The notes beneath the pieces were generated by a model. The model did not search any database, was not told the origin of the DNA, and saw nothing but the letters and a program-made list of their open reading frames with translations. The position numbers and the translations under genes are program-made. Of a stretch of DNA of 64,000 nucleotides, positions 44,603-53,407 are shown one piece after another. This stretch comes from Affinundibacterium seohonense (GTDB lineage Bacteria > Pseudomonadota > Gammaproteobacteria > Burkholderiales > Burkholderiaceae_D): assembly GCF_014284305.1 (NCBI RefSeq), contig NZ_JACOFW010000002.1, positions 186,001 through 250,000 on the forward strand, given 5' to 3'. Every line of letters begins with the position of its first letter. Positions within the stretch are counted from its first letter, which is position 1.

Positions 44603-45031
44603 TTATTTGCTTGTTGCAGGTGTTGATGCTGCTTTTTCGCTGACTTTTTCAACTGCTTTTTCAGACGCTTTTTCTACTTTCTTTACAGCTTTGTCGGCAT
44701 GTTTTGCTGGTGCGCCTTTGACATCGATGCTGGCCGCTGCTTTTGCTGCAGTTGGCACACTTGCTGCACTTGCGGCAGTCGTTACAGCAGGCGTGCTAGC
44801 TGCTTTTGTCGTTGCACTCGCTGCAGCACTGGATGCCGAATTTACTGCTGTAGTTGCTACAGTCGTTGCTACAGTGCTTGCAGCTGTTGCTGCAGCAGCT
44901 TTTGGTGCGGCAGTTGCCGTGGCGACTGCGGCTTTGCTTGTTGCGCTCGCTGTTGGTGCTTGCTCTGCACTAGCGAATGCTGCACTCATAGACAATGTCG
45001 TTGCGATGATAGTCAATGCGATTTTTTTCAT
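44603..45031 (-). CDS. Secreted alanine-rich protein B with Lys/Glu-rich tail
   Basis: 142 residues: signal peptide ending ASA, mature start EQAPTASATSK, about 45% Ala in the middle, and a C-terminal segment KAVKKVEKASEKAVEKVSEK that forms an amphipathic Ala/Lys/Glu helix like histone H1 or apolipoprotein-type repeats. TAGGA lies about 10 bases upstream of the ATG. Paralogue of the neighbouring gene; both have their own terminator, so they are separate transcripts. Confidence 0.7.
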   Translation of the reverse strand: MKKIALTIIATTLSMSAAFASAEQAPTASATSKAAVATATAAPKAAAATAASTVATTVATTAVNSASSAAASATTKAASTPAVTTAASAASVPTAAKAAASIDVKGAPAKHADKAVKKVEKASEKAVEKVSEKAASTPATSK

Positions 45032-45312
45032 GATGGATTCCTATGTAGATCAAGTGGATAAAAGTGAGTTTATGTAATTCGGTACGACTTATTTTTTGTC
45101 TTGCTGTTGCGCAGTGCTTGCTGCGTACTCCCATAACGAACTCAAGTTTTTTTGTGTTGACATACATTTGCATTTATTTTTTGAGGATTTGAAAATTTAA
45201 TGCTTTTTGACATTTCTCGCTGATTTCAAAAATGCATCTGATGGCATAAAAACGCGGTGAAATGGGGATGAAATTTGCGCATTCAAGAGTCAAAAAATTT
45301 AAATTATTTTCT
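45032..45312. other. Intergenic region before the hsp20 gene
   Basis: AT-rich. A 75-codon minus-strand frame (45174-45401) has no signal, family or ribosome-binding site and crosses the hsp20 promoter, so it is not listed as a gene. Confidence 0.4.
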
Positions 45313-45341
45313 CTTGAAAACCCTTTTCCTAATCTACATAT
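45313..45341 (+). promoter_or_regulatory. Sigma-32-like heat-shock promoter of hsp20
   Basis: CTTGAAA at 45313-45319 is a perfect -35 element for RpoH; CTACATAT at 45334-45341 resembles the CCCCATNT -10, spacer 14 bases. The leader RNA ends in AAAAGGATATATATC before the ATG, where the ribosome-binding site sits next to a GATATATATC palindrome, so a thermosensitive structure is possible. Confidence 0.6.
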
Positions 45342-45419
45342 CGGTATCAGCAGATGCTCAAGTGAGGTCTGCCAATTTTTTAAAATCTCATATCGCTTCA
45401 ACTTAAAAGGATATATATC

Positions 45420-45884
45420 ATGCGTAATTTTGACTTCTCCCCTCTCTATCGTTCCGCTATTGGTTTTGATCGTTTAGCGCACTTATTTAATGAAGCGCAA
45501 CGTGCCGAGGCAACACCTAGCTATCCGCCTTACAATATCGAGCTGGTCAACGAAGATCAGTACCGTATCAGTATGGCCGTCGCTGGTTTTGATCGTAGTG
45601 AAATTGAAATTGAAACCGAGCGTGATGTGTTAAAAGTTGTAGGACGTAAAGCGAAACCAGAAACCCAGGGTACCTATTTACACCGCGGTATTGCCTCGCG
45701 CGATTTCGAACATAGTTTCCGTTTGGCCGATCATGTGAAAGTCGTCGGTGCGCGCTTAGAGCACGGATTGTTGAATATCGAATTGCAACGTGAAATTCCA
45801 GAGGCGCACAAACCTCGTCGCATTTTGATTGATGGGGAAACTTTGCGTGCTGTGAATCCAGCAGATCAACTGCAAGCAGCTTAA
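45420..45884 (+). CDS. Small heat-shock protein Hsp20 (IbpA-like)
   Basis: 154 residues. Alpha-crystallin domain from about residue 37 (YNIELVNEDQYRISMAVAGF) to LEHGLLNIELQREIPE, with the GxLxI-type C-terminal contact motif present as RRILID. Belongs to the IbpA/HspA group that holds aggregating proteins for DnaK/ClpB. The promoter looks RpoH-dependent and a strong terminator follows. Confidence 0.95.
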   Translation: MRNFDFSPLYRSAIGFDRLAHLFNEAQRAEATPSYPPYNIELVNEDQYRISMAVAGFDRSEIEIETERDVLKVVGRKAKPETQGTYLHRGIASRDFEHSFRLADHVKVVGARLEHGLLNIELQREIPEAHKPRRILIDGETLRAVNPADQLQAA

Positions 45885-45924
45885 ATTGTCACCTTTGTTG
45901 TAAGTCGTTTCTAGTTCCTCTCCT

Positions 45925-45954
45925 GGCGTGACTGGCAGCAGTCACGCCTTTTTT
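45925..45954 (+). terminator. Intrinsic terminator of hsp20
   Basis: Perfect 10-bp stem GGCGTGACTG / CAGTCACGCC, loop GCAG, followed by TTTTTT. Confidence 0.9.
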
Positions 45955-46042
45955 CGTTACATTAATTTTGCGTTGGATCTACTTCTTAGCGCCCTCAGCT
46001 CTGTTACTATTTTGCCTATCGAAAAATATTTTTGGAGAAGCG

Positions 46043-47446
46043 ATGTATAACTTGAAAACGATCCTCGCCGCGAGTCTTTTATGTGCGAGCCAGCTTGCGT
46101 TCGCCCAGCAGCTTGCAACTGTTCGTGTTGATTATCTGCATAGTGGCAATGCCAAAACTGAGCACTATGCGCTTGGCCGTATTGTGATCGAAGCCTTGCC
46201 TTGGTCGGGGAATCAAAAGAAGAATATCGACACCACCAATCGCGGTGTGAATCTATTTGAAGTGCGGGATAAATTGAGTGGTGAGTTGTTGTACTCACGC
46301 GGGTTCTCTACCGTTTTTGGCGAATGGCAGAGTACCGCCGAGGCAAATAAAATTGAACGGGGCTTTCAAGAATCTTTACGCTTTCCAAAACCAGACAGGC
46401 CTGTCAATGTGCGCATACTAAAACGCGATGACAAAAATCAATTTCAAGCGATCTGGAGTGTCGATATCGATACCGATGCGCAAGACGTGGTGAAGAAGCC
46501 AGTTGTATCTGATCTCAAGCCTATTCCTATTCATGTTAGTGGTGACCCAGCAGACAAAGTGGACTTGTTGATTCTTGGTGACGGTTATACGCAAAAGGAG
46601 ATGCAGAAGTTTGTTGCGGATGCTAAGCGCTTAAGTAAGTATTTATTTACCGTCTCTCCATTTAAAGAGCGCGCCAAAGATTTCAACATTTGGGGTTTGG
46701 CGGTAGCGACCAAAGAGTCTGGTGTGTCTCGCCCTTCGACTGGGCAATACCATGCATCTAGCCTCGGTGCTAGTTATGATATTTTTGGCAGTGAACGCTA
46801 TGTATTAACCTTAGATAATCGTGCTCTGCGAGAAATCGCACAGCATGCGCCTTATGAGTTTATCGAAATTTTGGTTAATAACGATACCTATGGCGGCGGT
46901 GGTATTTTTGGCCAGTTTTCAACGGCCGCTGCCAAAAATGATTGGGCTGACTATTTGTTCGTCCATGAATTCGGCCATCATTTTGCCGGTTTGGCGGATG
47001 AATATTACACTTCCCCAGTTGCCTATCAGACTGGTACCGACATTAAGATGGAACCTTGGGAGCCGAATGTCACCGCTCTACAAGATCCTCAACAACTAAA
47101 ATGGAAACAGCATGTGAAAAGCGGTACGGCTCTACCGACCTCATGGCCTAAAGCGCAGTATGAGGATGCTTCTCGTGCCTTTCAAAAAATCCGTGCGGAT
47201 CTGAGAAAGAATAATCGTCCAGAAAAAGAAATGAGTGCCTTGTTTAAAAAAGATTTGAACGAGTCAACGCAATTATTTTCCAAAGATCCTCACTATCATG
47301 TCGTCGGCGCCTTTGAAGGGGCGAACTATGAAGCAAAAGGCTATTATCGTTCGCAAATGCAATGCCTGATGTTTGATCGAAGTGAAAAATTCTGTCAGGT
47401 TTGTCAGGATGGGATTGTTAGCATTATTGATTTGTATTCGAGATAA
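46043..47446 (+). CDS. Secreted M64 family metalloprotease
   Basis: 467 residues from the ATG at 46043, with GGAGAAG upstream; the open frame extends 25 codons but lacks a better start. Signal peptide ending AFA. An N-terminal M64 beta domain (about 30-150) precedes the peptidase domain with ILGDGYT (residue ~175) and the zinc site H308-E309-FG-H312-H-FAGLADEYY. M64 was founded on an IgA protease of Clostridium ramosum; in an environmental bacterium the substrate is open. Confidence 0.92.
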   Translation: MYNLKTILAASLLCASQLAFAQQLATVRVDYLHSGNAKTEHYALGRIVIEALPWSGNQKKNIDTTNRGVNLFEVRDKLSGELLYSRGFSTVFGEWQSTAEANKIERGFQESLRFPKPDRPVNVRILKRDDKNQFQAIWSVDIDTDAQDVVKKPVVSDLKPIPIHVSGDPADKVDLLILGDGYTQKEMQKFVADAKRLSKYLFTVSPFKERAKDFNIWGLAVATKESGVSRPSTGQYHASSLGASYDIFGSERYVLTLDNRALREIAQHAPYEFIEILVNNDTYGGGGIFGQFSTAAAKNDWADYLFVHEFGHHFAGLADEYYTSPVAYQTGTDIKMEPWEPNVTALQDPQQLKWKQHVKSGTALPTSWPKAQYEDASRAFQKIRADLRKNNRPEKEMSALFKKDLNESTQLFSKDPHYHVVGAFEGANYEAKGYYRSQMQCLMFDRSEKFCQVCQDGIVSIIDLYSR

Positions 47447-47514
47447 TTGTTGCGATGTGCGCCATCACTCTGCACGAAAATAGCGTGATGGTGAGAGGCA
47501 AATGGTGGGGTGAA

Positions 47515-48420
47515 TTAATCCGCAAAACATGCCACCAATAATGCGCGCAACCATTGATTGCCTTCATCCTGCGCAAAACGTCGATGCCAGAAAATATTGG
47601 TTTGTAAAGTCGGTAATTTGATTGGCGGTTTACTGTACGCAAGTCGAAACGGTGTAGCCGCGCTAACAGCCAATTTTTGCGGCACGATCACCACCAAGTT
47701 AGTGCTACTGATGATATAAGGAACCGCGGAAAAGTGTGGCACCGTAAAACTCGCGTTTGCTTTAATCCCGGCTTTTTCTAAACTCTGATTGATTTTGTCG
47801 TAAGGACTTTCGGTGGTGGACACAATCAAATGTTCCGCGCTCAAGAACTCCCGGTTCGACATACCAGCCTTCATCAGCGGGTGATGTTGACGATACATAC
47901 AAACATAGTCTTGCTGGAACAAACGGCGGTGATACAGTGCGCCAGAGACCTTATCAAATGCGCCCAATGCCAGATCGATGCGGCCAGTTTCCATCTCTGC
48001 CATGAGATCCACACTGCTGGCACGTACTGTTGAGATTTTGACCTGCGGTGCGTGCAAACGGCATTGTTCGACTAACGCGGGCATGAAATACATTTCGCCC
48101 ACATCGGTCATCGCGATCGTGAAATGCCGCTGGCTACTTGGTACATCAAAGGTTTCCTGCTGATTGAGCGCTTTGGTAATGTTGGCTAAGGCCGCTGCGA
48201 CCGGATCCGCTAATTGCTGCGCCAATGGTGTCGGCTGCATACCTTGCGAGGTGCGGACAAATACTTCATCGTTAAAGGTTTTACGTAAGCGCGCAAGCGC
48301 ATTGCTGACTGCCGGTTGCGACAAATTTAGCTTGCGTGCGACACTGGAAATCTGGCGTTCCTGAAATACTTCCTGAAAGACAACCAGAAGATTCAGATCG
48401 ATGTCTTTAGCTTCGATCAA
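47515..48420 (-). CDS. LysR-type regulator divergent from hmgA
   Basis: 301 residues from a TTG at 48420; a TAA lies two codons upstream and no ATG precedes the conserved DLNLLVVFQEVF, so TTG is the start. HTH: NLSQPAVSNALARLRKTFND. The effector domain has MAEMETGRIDLALGAF. Group close to NahR/LinR/NodD-type LysR proteins. Divergent from hmgA across ~190 bp, so a control of homogentisate genes is likely. Confidence 0.9.
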   Translation of the reverse strand: MIEAKDIDLNLLVVFQEVFQERQISSVARKLNLSQPAVSNALARLRKTFNDEVFVRTSQGMQPTPLAQQLADPVAAALANITKALNQQETFDVPSSQRHFTIAMTDVGEMYFMPALVEQCRLHAPQVKISTVRASSVDLMAEMETGRIDLALGAFDKVSGALYHRRLFQQDYVCMYRQHHPLMKAGMSNREFLSAEHLIVSTTESPYDKINQSLEKAGIKANASFTVPHFSAVPYIISSTNLVVIVPQKLAVSAATPFRLAYSKPPIKLPTLQTNIFWHRRFAQDEGNQWLRALLVACFAD

Positions 48421-48607
48421 AGTTTACCCCACTATTGATTTGGTGAATGCTCTACATTTTAGTATTTATATCGCAAAAAAGGGGCGATTGCACTACATTA
48501 GCGGATTCTCGTGTTTCACAAGGATTTGCGAAAAACTGCAATGCGAGATGCGTTCCGCAGGCAAGTTCAATTTTACGTAAGTCCTTTTTCTCTATTTGGA
48601 TAAAATC

Positions 48608-49903
48608 ATGACAACAAACTACATGAGTGGTTTCGCGAATGAATTTGCGACTGAAGCATTAGCAGGTGCATTGCCAGCCAATCAAAATTCACCGCAACAA
48701 TGCGCGTATGGTTTATATGCGGAACAGATTTCCGGTACGGCCTTTACCGCACCACGTCATTCCAATCGTCGCTCATGGACGTATCGCATTCGTCCTGCCG
48801 CCATGCATCAGCCTTTCGTACAAATCGATAATGGCAATATGACGAATGATTTTGCACAAGTACCGAGTACGCCGAATCAATTACGTTGGGACCCACAACC
48901 TCTGCCAAGCACGCCAACTGATTTTATCGAAGGCTGGTTGACGATGGCGGGCAATGGTTCTGCCGACTCACAAACCGGTTGTGCGATTCATTTGTATGCC
49001 GCCAATCGCGATATGACGGATAAGTTTTTCTACGATGCCGATGCGGAGCTATTGATTATTCCGCAGCAAGGTCGTTTGCACATCAAAACCGAGATGGGCT
49101 TGGTCGATATTGAACCACAAGAGATTGCTGTGATTCCACGCGGCGTGCGCTTTCAGGTGACACTGCCAGATGGCGAAGCCCGCGGCTATGTGTGTGAAAA
49201 TTTTGGCGTCATGTTGAAGCTGCCAGATTTGGGTGTGATTGGTTCGAATGGTTTAGCCAATCCTCGTGACTTTTTAACCCCAACAGCATGGTATGAAGAT
49301 CGCGAAGGTGATTTCAAATTAGTCGCCAAATTTAGCGGCAATTTGTGGCAAGCGGCGATTGGTCATTCACCACTTGATGTGGTGGCTTGGCACGGCAATA
49401 TGGCGCCCTACAAATACGATTTGCGCCATTTCAACACGATCGGTTCTATCAGCTATGATCATCCGGATCCATCGATCTTTTTGGTTTTACAATCACCGAG
49501 TAATACGCCAGGTGTAGATACCATCGATTTCGTGATTTTCCCACCACGCTGGTTGACTGCTGAAAACACCTTCCGCCCGCCTTGGTTCCATCGCAATATT
49601 GCGAGTGAGTTTATGGGACTCATTCATGGGCAATACGATGCCAAATCCGGTGGTTTCCGTCCGGGTGGTGCCAGCTTACATAATTGCATGAGCGGTCATG
49701 GTCCCGACGCGCCGACTTTTGAAAAAGCCAGCAACATCGATACCAGCACACCGCAAAAAGTCGATAACACCATGGCCTTTATGATAGAAACCTGTACTAT
49801 CATCAAACCAACCCGCGCTGCGATGAATTCGCCGCAGTTACAAGCAGATTATTTCCAATGCTGGCAAGGGATTAAAAAGAATTTCAATGCTAATCAAGCT
49901 TAA
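48608..49903 (+). CDS. hmgA: Homogentisate 1,2-dioxygenase
   Basis: 431 residues from the ATG at 48608 ([18 protein letters not shown]); a TTG 12 bases upstream is rejected. Iron-dependent ring opening of homogentisate to maleylacetoacetate in tyrosine and phenylalanine breakdown. The family sequences [39 protein letters not shown] (here [18 protein letters not shown]) and the iron-ligand region [18 protein letters not shown] are all present. Followed 42 bases later by fahA. Confidence 0.97.
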   Translation: MTTNYMSGFANEFATEALAGALPANQNSPQQCAYGLYAEQISGTAFTAPRHSNRRSWTYRIRPAAMHQPFVQIDNGNMTNDFAQVPSTPNQLRWDPQPLPSTPTDFIEGWLTMAGNGSADSQTGCAIHLYAANRDMTDKFFYDADAELLIIPQQGRLHIKTEMGLVDIEPQEIAVIPRGVRFQVTLPDGEARGYVCENFGVMLKLPDLGVIGSNGLANPRDFLTPTAWYEDREGDFKLVAKFSGNLWQAAIGHSPLDVVAWHGNMAPYKYDLRHFNTIGSISYDHPDPSIFLVLQSPSNTPGVDTIDFVIFPPRWLTAENTFRPPWFHRNIASEFMGLIHGQYDAKSGGFRPGGASLHNCMSGHGPDAPTFEKASNIDTSTPQKVDNTMAFMIETCTIIKPTRAAMNSPQLQADYFQCWQGIKKNFNANQA

Positions 49904-49945
49904 TATTTACGTTTCAAATTCAAGTCTAAAGAAAGCAATTCAAGT

Positions 49946-51274
49946 ATGAGCGTTCAACTGAATGACACTCACAATCCAGCTCTGCGTAGCTGGGTTGTTT
50001 CTGCCAACGATGGCACTACCGACTTTCCGATTCAAAATTTACCCTTCGGCGTATTTCGTCGTGCCGGTAGCAATGAACCATTCCGCATTGGCGTGGCGAT
50101 TGGTGATCAGATTTTAGATCTGAGTATCGCCCTGCATGCTGGCGTGTTTGCCGACATCAGTAACGCTGCTTTAGCGCATGCCCTAACAGCATCAACCCTG
50201 AATGCCTTAATGGATTTGGGCAACCATACCTCGTCTCAAGTGCGTGCGGCATTGTCTAAAGCCTTGCGTGAAAATGCAGTCGCGCAAAAGCAATTGGTCG
50301 GAACACTAGTGGCGCAAGCCGATGCGGAGTATGCCTTGCCAGCGCAAATTGGTGACTACACCGATTTCTATACTTCTGTCCATCACGCCACTTCGGTCGG
50401 TAAATTATTCCGCCCTGATAATCCACTACTGCCGAATTACAAATGGGTGCCTATTGGCTATCACGGTCGGTCGTCCTCAATTGGCGTATCAGGTCAGCAA
50501 TTCCGTCGTCCAATTGGGCAAACCATGCCGCCAAATGCAACGACCCCATCATTTGGCCCCGCCAAGCGTATGGATTACGAGTGTGAAGTCGGCGTCTTCA
50601 TTGGTCAGGGTAATGCCTTGGGTGAAGTGATTGATATCGATCACGCAGAACAACATGTGTTCGGCATGTGTTTATTGAATGACTGGTCAGCACGGGATGT
50701 GCAGGGCTGGGAATATCAACCTCTCGGCCCATTCTTAGCGAAAAACTTTGCCTCGACAATTTCACCTTGGGTGGTGACCTTAGAAGCCTTAGCGCCATAT
50801 CGTAAGGGCTGGTCACGTGACGCTGCCGATCCGCAGCCACTGCCTTATTTGGACAACGCCGATTTGCGTAGTACCGGTGCATTTGATATTCAACTCGAAG
50901 TCTTGTTGCAAACTGAAAAAATGCGACTAGACGGCATCCCAGCACAACGCTTGTCTTTATCTAATTTTAGTCATTCGTATTGGACTGTATCGCAAATGGT
51001 CACCCATCATACGGTCAATGGCTGTAACTTGCGCGCGGGCGACTTCCTTGGTTCCGGTACCCAATCCGGTCCAGCGGCGGAAGAAGCTGGTTCATTGTTG
51101 GAATTAACTGACGGTGGTAAAAAAGCCATCGTGTTTAGCAACGGTGAACAACGCATTTTTATCGAGGATGGCGACAGTATCATTATGCGTGGTTGGGCAC
51201 AAAAAGACGGTGCCCCGCGTATTGGCTTTGGTGAAGTTGAAGGACGCCTATTGCCAGCACGCAGCGTCACGTGA
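49946..51274 (+). CDS. fahA: Fumarylacetoacetase
   Basis: 442 residues. Last step of homogentisate breakdown: hydrolyses fumarylacetoacetate to fumarate and acetoacetate. N-terminal SH3-like domain (FPIQNLPFGVFRR) and FAH catalytic domain with DFYTSVHHATSVGKLFRP, YHGRSSSIGVSG, MDYECEVGVFIG (metal Glu residues) and LLNDWSARDVQGWEYQPLGP (20 residues). No maleylacetoacetate isomerase gene is adjacent; it must lie elsewhere or be glutathione-independent. Ends with a terminator. Confidence 0.97.
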   Translation: MSVQLNDTHNPALRSWVVSANDGTTDFPIQNLPFGVFRRAGSNEPFRIGVAIGDQILDLSIALHAGVFADISNAALAHALTASTLNALMDLGNHTSSQVRAALSKALRENAVAQKQLVGTLVAQADAEYALPAQIGDYTDFYTSVHHATSVGKLFRPDNPLLPNYKWVPIGYHGRSSSIGVSGQQFRRPIGQTMPPNATTPSFGPAKRMDYECEVGVFIGQGNALGEVIDIDHAEQHVFGMCLLNDWSARDVQGWEYQPLGPFLAKNFASTISPWVVTLEALAPYRKGWSRDAADPQPLPYLDNADLRSTGAFDIQLEVLLQTEKMRLDGIPAQRLSLSNFSHSYWTVSQMVTHHTVNGCNLRAGDFLGSGTQSGPAAEEAGSLLELTDGGKKAIVFSNGEQRIFIEDGDSIIMRGWAQKDGAPRIGFGEVEGRLLPARSVT

Positions 51275-51302
51275 GCTTGATGGCAATGTCGTGATTTATG
51301 TA

Positions 51303-51335
51303 AAGGATGGGTAATGTTTTGCCCGTCCTTTTTTT
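51303..51335 (+). terminator. Intrinsic terminator of hmgA-fahA
   Basis: Stem AAGGATGGGT / GCCCGTCCTT with G-U pairs and an 8-base loop, followed by a T-run. Confidence 0.7.
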
Positions 51336-51529
51336 ATCAGTCGAATGTTGATCTACCTCAGGTTCGGCTTTAAAAACCACGACTACGGTACCAAATTCAC
51401 CTCATCAAATCTAATTTCAACAAAAAGCTTGAGTTGTCGATACTTTTAGCTTTTCATCATGGTGAGAATTTGCTTAAATAGCTGTTCAAAATGAGTTTTC
51501 ATCATTTGCCAATACATTACAGGACAACC

Positions 51530-52366
51530 ATGGTGCGTTTAATTAGATTATTTACCACGACTATTATTTTGAGCGCAGGAATTTTGACTGGCTGTGCTTC
51601 GGTCAAGATGGCAAGCCAAAGTGAAGACGCTAAGGCGAAAACCTTTGCGACCAATCCTCAGCAAGCTAACGTGTACGTCTATCGCAATGAGTTTATCGGT
51701 GCCGCGCTTAGTATGGCGATAGAACTAGATGGAAAAGAAATTGGTAAAACAGGACCTAAATCCTATTTCCTATTGGGCCTAGAGCCGGGTCATCATACTT
51801 TAGTTTCGAAGGCCGAAAATGATTCGCTCTTAAATCTGATTACGGAAGCTGGCAAGAATTACTACGTGTGGCAAGAAGTAAAAATGGGTTTGTTATTGGC
51901 GCGTTCCAAGTTGCAGCTGATGAGTGAAGCGGAAGGACAAGCAGGGGTTCGTGAATCTAAGCTCTTAGAAGTGAATGGTGCCTCTCCAGTCGCATCAGTG
52001 CCTGTGACAAAATCTGAGGTCGCAACCAAGCCAGTCGAAAAAACGATCAGTCAGCCCGCACCGGATTCGGTCGTCGTTGCTAAACAGGCTGAGCCTATAC
52101 CAGCAGCCACTGTGAACGCGTCACTTCCATCGCCCGCACCAGTTGCCTCCAATAACATAACAAAAATCGAACGTGTGCCATTTGAAATAGGCGTGTCATC
52201 GGTCACGGTTGAGCGCATTGCAAAACAAAATAGCTGTCAGTCCACTAAAGGGGCAGGTTTACTTTACAAAAAAGGGCCAGTCGAAGTGTACCGCGTGCAA
52301 TGTGAAGATGGTCGTGAAATTAAAGCCCGCTGTGAAATGCGCCAATGTGAAATTTTTACACCGTAA
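51530..52366 (+). CDS. DUF2846 lipoprotein with long linker
   Basis: 278 residues from the ATG at 51530. Lipobox LTGC with the acylated Cys at 22. A DUF2846 domain (about 43-140) has ANVYVYRNEFIGAALSM and ELDGKEIGKTGPKSYF; then a Pro/Ala/Val-rich linker (about 150-215) and a short C-terminal Cys-rich segment (four Cys in the last ~45 residues, likely two disulphides). Function unknown. Confidence 0.8.
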   Translation: MVRLIRLFTTTIILSAGILTGCASVKMASQSEDAKAKTFATNPQQANVYVYRNEFIGAALSMAIELDGKEIGKTGPKSYFLLGLEPGHHTLVSKAENDSLLNLITEAGKNYYVWQEVKMGLLLARSKLQLMSEAEGQAGVRESKLLEVNGASPVASVPVTKSEVATKPVEKTISQPAPDSVVVAKQAEPIPAATVNASLPSPAPVASNNITKIERVPFEIGVSSVTVERIAKQNSCQSTKGAGLLYKKGPVEVYRVQCEDGREIKARCEMRQCEIFTP

Positions 52367-52425
52367 TGCGTTCAAGCTTGTCGGCCATCCATTCTTCATC
52401 GCCTCAGCAGCGATAACAAAGTCCT

Positions 52426-53178
52426 ATGCGAAAGCGAATCAAGTCTGTGTTGTGCTTGATGTTGTTGTACTTACAGCCTGTTTTGTCTTCGCATGCGCAA
52501 ACATTGACAGTCGCTTGGCGCGAAAAGCCACCGCATCAATATCTTGAAAATGGCAGAGAAAAAGGTATCTTGCTGGAGCTCACTAAACGAGTGTTTGCGG
52601 ATAGCAAATTAACGACACGATTTGTGGAAGAACCAGCTAGGCGAATTTGGCAGAATTTTTCAAAAGGAACGCAAAATTATTGTTCTTTTGGTTGGTATAA
52701 AATTCCCGAGCGCGAAGCGATTGCGCATTTCAGTGACAGTCTGTACAAAGATCCTCCGCATATGCTGCTAGTGAGTAATCTTCTTCTCAATAAAGTACAA
52801 GCTCACAGAAATCTACAATCTTTGTTAGCAGATGCTAGCTTAAGTCTGGCAATTGTTGATGGCGTATCTTATGGTGTAGAGCTTGATCAGCTATTTTTGC
52901 ACAGCAAAAATAAAATCATACGCAGTAGCGCGGCACCGATGATTATGGCGAGAATGGTGAATGCTAATCGCGCTTCCATGATGCTGATTGATCGTGAAGA
53001 TTGGCATTATTTGAGTGGCAAAGAAGAGCAATTGAGTGAGCTAACTCAAATCGATATCGATGGTATCCCCGCTGGATTAGACCGCTACATCATTTGTAGC
53101 AAAGACGTGGCACCAGCCGTCATGACAAAGATCAATGCGTCGTTGGCGAAAATAACAGCTAGTAATAAATTAAGATAA
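52426..53178 (+). CDS. Periplasmic solute-binding family 3 protein
   Basis: 250 residues. Signal peptide ends SHAQ; the rest is an SBP_bac_3-like fold with YLENGREKGILLELTKRVF near the start. No ABC permease or ATPase is adjacent, so it is a stand-alone binding protein; many such proteins in Burkholderiales are orphan. Ligand unknown. Confidence 0.8.
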   Translation: MRKRIKSVLCLMLLYLQPVLSSHAQTLTVAWREKPPHQYLENGREKGILLELTKRVFADSKLTTRFVEEPARRIWQNFSKGTQNYCSFGWYKIPEREAIAHFSDSLYKDPPHMLLVSNLLLNKVQAHRNLQSLLADASLSLAIVDGVSYGVELDQLFLHSKNKIIRSSAAPMIMARMVNANRASMMLIDREDWHYLSGKEEQLSELTQIDIDGIPAGLDRYIICSKDVAPAVMTKINASLAKITASNKLR

Positions 53179-53407
53179 ATCGATAAAAACATTCGATGTT
53201 GCGGATTCGTGAATATCTAAATCGTGATTGAATTTGACCAGCGACTTGGTACTCAAAGAATTCTTCATGGCAAAATACTTTACCCTCCCTCTCAGTGCTT
53301 TGCACTGTCAATAGTATGACTTCAGCAAGCTAAGCATAGATAGTCAAAGTTATCGTTAATATAAGTGTGATAATATATGAAAATATTATTTTTTATATAT
53401 TTGATTG

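Noticed and set aside
44095..45077. Plus-strand open frames of 125 and 168 codons opposite the two alanine-rich genes
   Set aside because: They are mirror frames of GC-rich alanine codons; the minus strand has signal peptides, ribosome-binding sites and terminators.
45174..45401. 75-codon minus-strand frame
   Set aside because: Covers the sigma-32 promoter of hsp20 and has no supporting signal.
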